This document shows positions 38,141 to 38,190 of a stretch of DNA of 38,190 nt, in pieces (the first letter of the stretch is position 1; each line of letters starts with the position of its first letter). The notes under the pieces are model-generated. The model had not been told where the DNA came from, made no database searches, and saw nothing but the letters and a program-made list of their open reading frames with translations. The position numbers were made by a program, and so were the translations under genes. This stretch comes from an uncultured Pseudoxanthomonas sp. (GTDB lineage: Bacteria; Pseudomonadota; Gammaproteobacteria; Xanthomonadales; Xanthomonadaceae), in the NCBI RefSeq assembly GCF_946886695.1, contig NZ_CAMPJD010000047.1:1-38190 (forward strand), written 5' to 3'.

Positions 38141-38190
38141 GCCGGCCGGTAAGCCGGGTTCTGTCGTGGACAGTCATTCCTCTAGGCGCA
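38141..38190 (-). ncRNA. rnpB: RNase P RNA, 3' end (partial, continues beyond the window)
   Basis: RNase P RNA is the catalytic RNA that trims the 5' ends of tRNA precursors. On the minus strand the last bases read GCGCCTAGAGGAATGACTG, then TCCACGACAGAACCCGGCTT. They match the conserved 3' portion of bacterial type A RNase P RNA, including the GGAATGACTGTCC and ACAGAACCCGGCTTA blocks. The P1 closing strand (CCGGCCGGC) follows at about 38149-38141; the exact 3' end is uncertain by several bases. Only about 50 nt are in view. Confidence 0.9.

Overview
This window is a stretch of high-GC gammaproteobacterial core chromosome. The gene content and order point to the family Xanthomonadaceae (Lysobacteraceae), probably something close to Pseudoxanthomonas, Xanthomonas or Stenotrophomonas. 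The pointers are a pilS-pilR-pilin-pilin-pilB-pilC-pilD-coaE block next to sucCD, a division and cell-wall (dcw) cluster without murD, and many short palindromic intergenic repeats. The genus is inferred from memory of gene order and protein style, not from a search. No prophage, integrase, insertion sequence, CRISPR array or tRNA was seen.

Layout. (1) Positions 1-4135, minus strand: the 5' part of NAD+ synthetase (nadE), a small DUF559 nuclease-fold gene bracketed by two inverted copies of a 38-nt palindromic repeat, then sucD and sucC. (2) 4348-14205, plus strand: the type IV pilus block. It has the PilS/PilR two-component system, two tandem short pilin genes that each carry their own sigma-54 (-24/-12) promoter, the assembly ATPase PilB, the platform protein PilC and the prepilin peptidase PilD, followed by coaE. 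(3) 14275-19344, minus strand: a Nudix-ThiE fusion, secA and an M23 metallopeptidase. A DUF721/DciA gene diverges from the M23 gene with only 8 bp between their start codons. (4) 20028-36836, minus strand: lpxC, ftsZ and a complete dcw array. In transcription order the array is mraZ-rsmH-ftsL-ftsI-murE-murF-mraY-ftsW-murG-murC-ddl-ftsQ-ftsA-ftsZ-lpxC. From mraZ to ftsA all 12 gene junctions overlap, so about 14 kb has no intergenic base. (5) 37159-38190: an NRDE-family gene (plus strand), a run of four palindromes, and the 3' end of the RNase P RNA gene rnpB (minus strand), cut by the window end.

How the genes work together. PilS/PilR with RpoN should drive both pilin promoters; PilD processes the pilins and PilB/PilC polymerise them. 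The dcw genes make lipid II (MurE, MurF, MraY, MurG, MurC, Ddl) and build the septal ring (FtsZ, FtsA, FtsQ, FtsL, FtsI, FtsW), under a promoter that overlaps guanine tracts spaced like an MraZ operator. LpxC commits carbon to lipid A and SecA drives export. The missing murD fits the MurD2/MurL route described in Xanthomonas, but that pathway lies outside this window.

The most unusual observations are the REP-bracketed DUF559 gene, the two sigma-54 promoters on pilins that share a four-cysteine pattern, the palindrome run beside rnpB, and the repeat that supplies both stop codons of two convergent genes.
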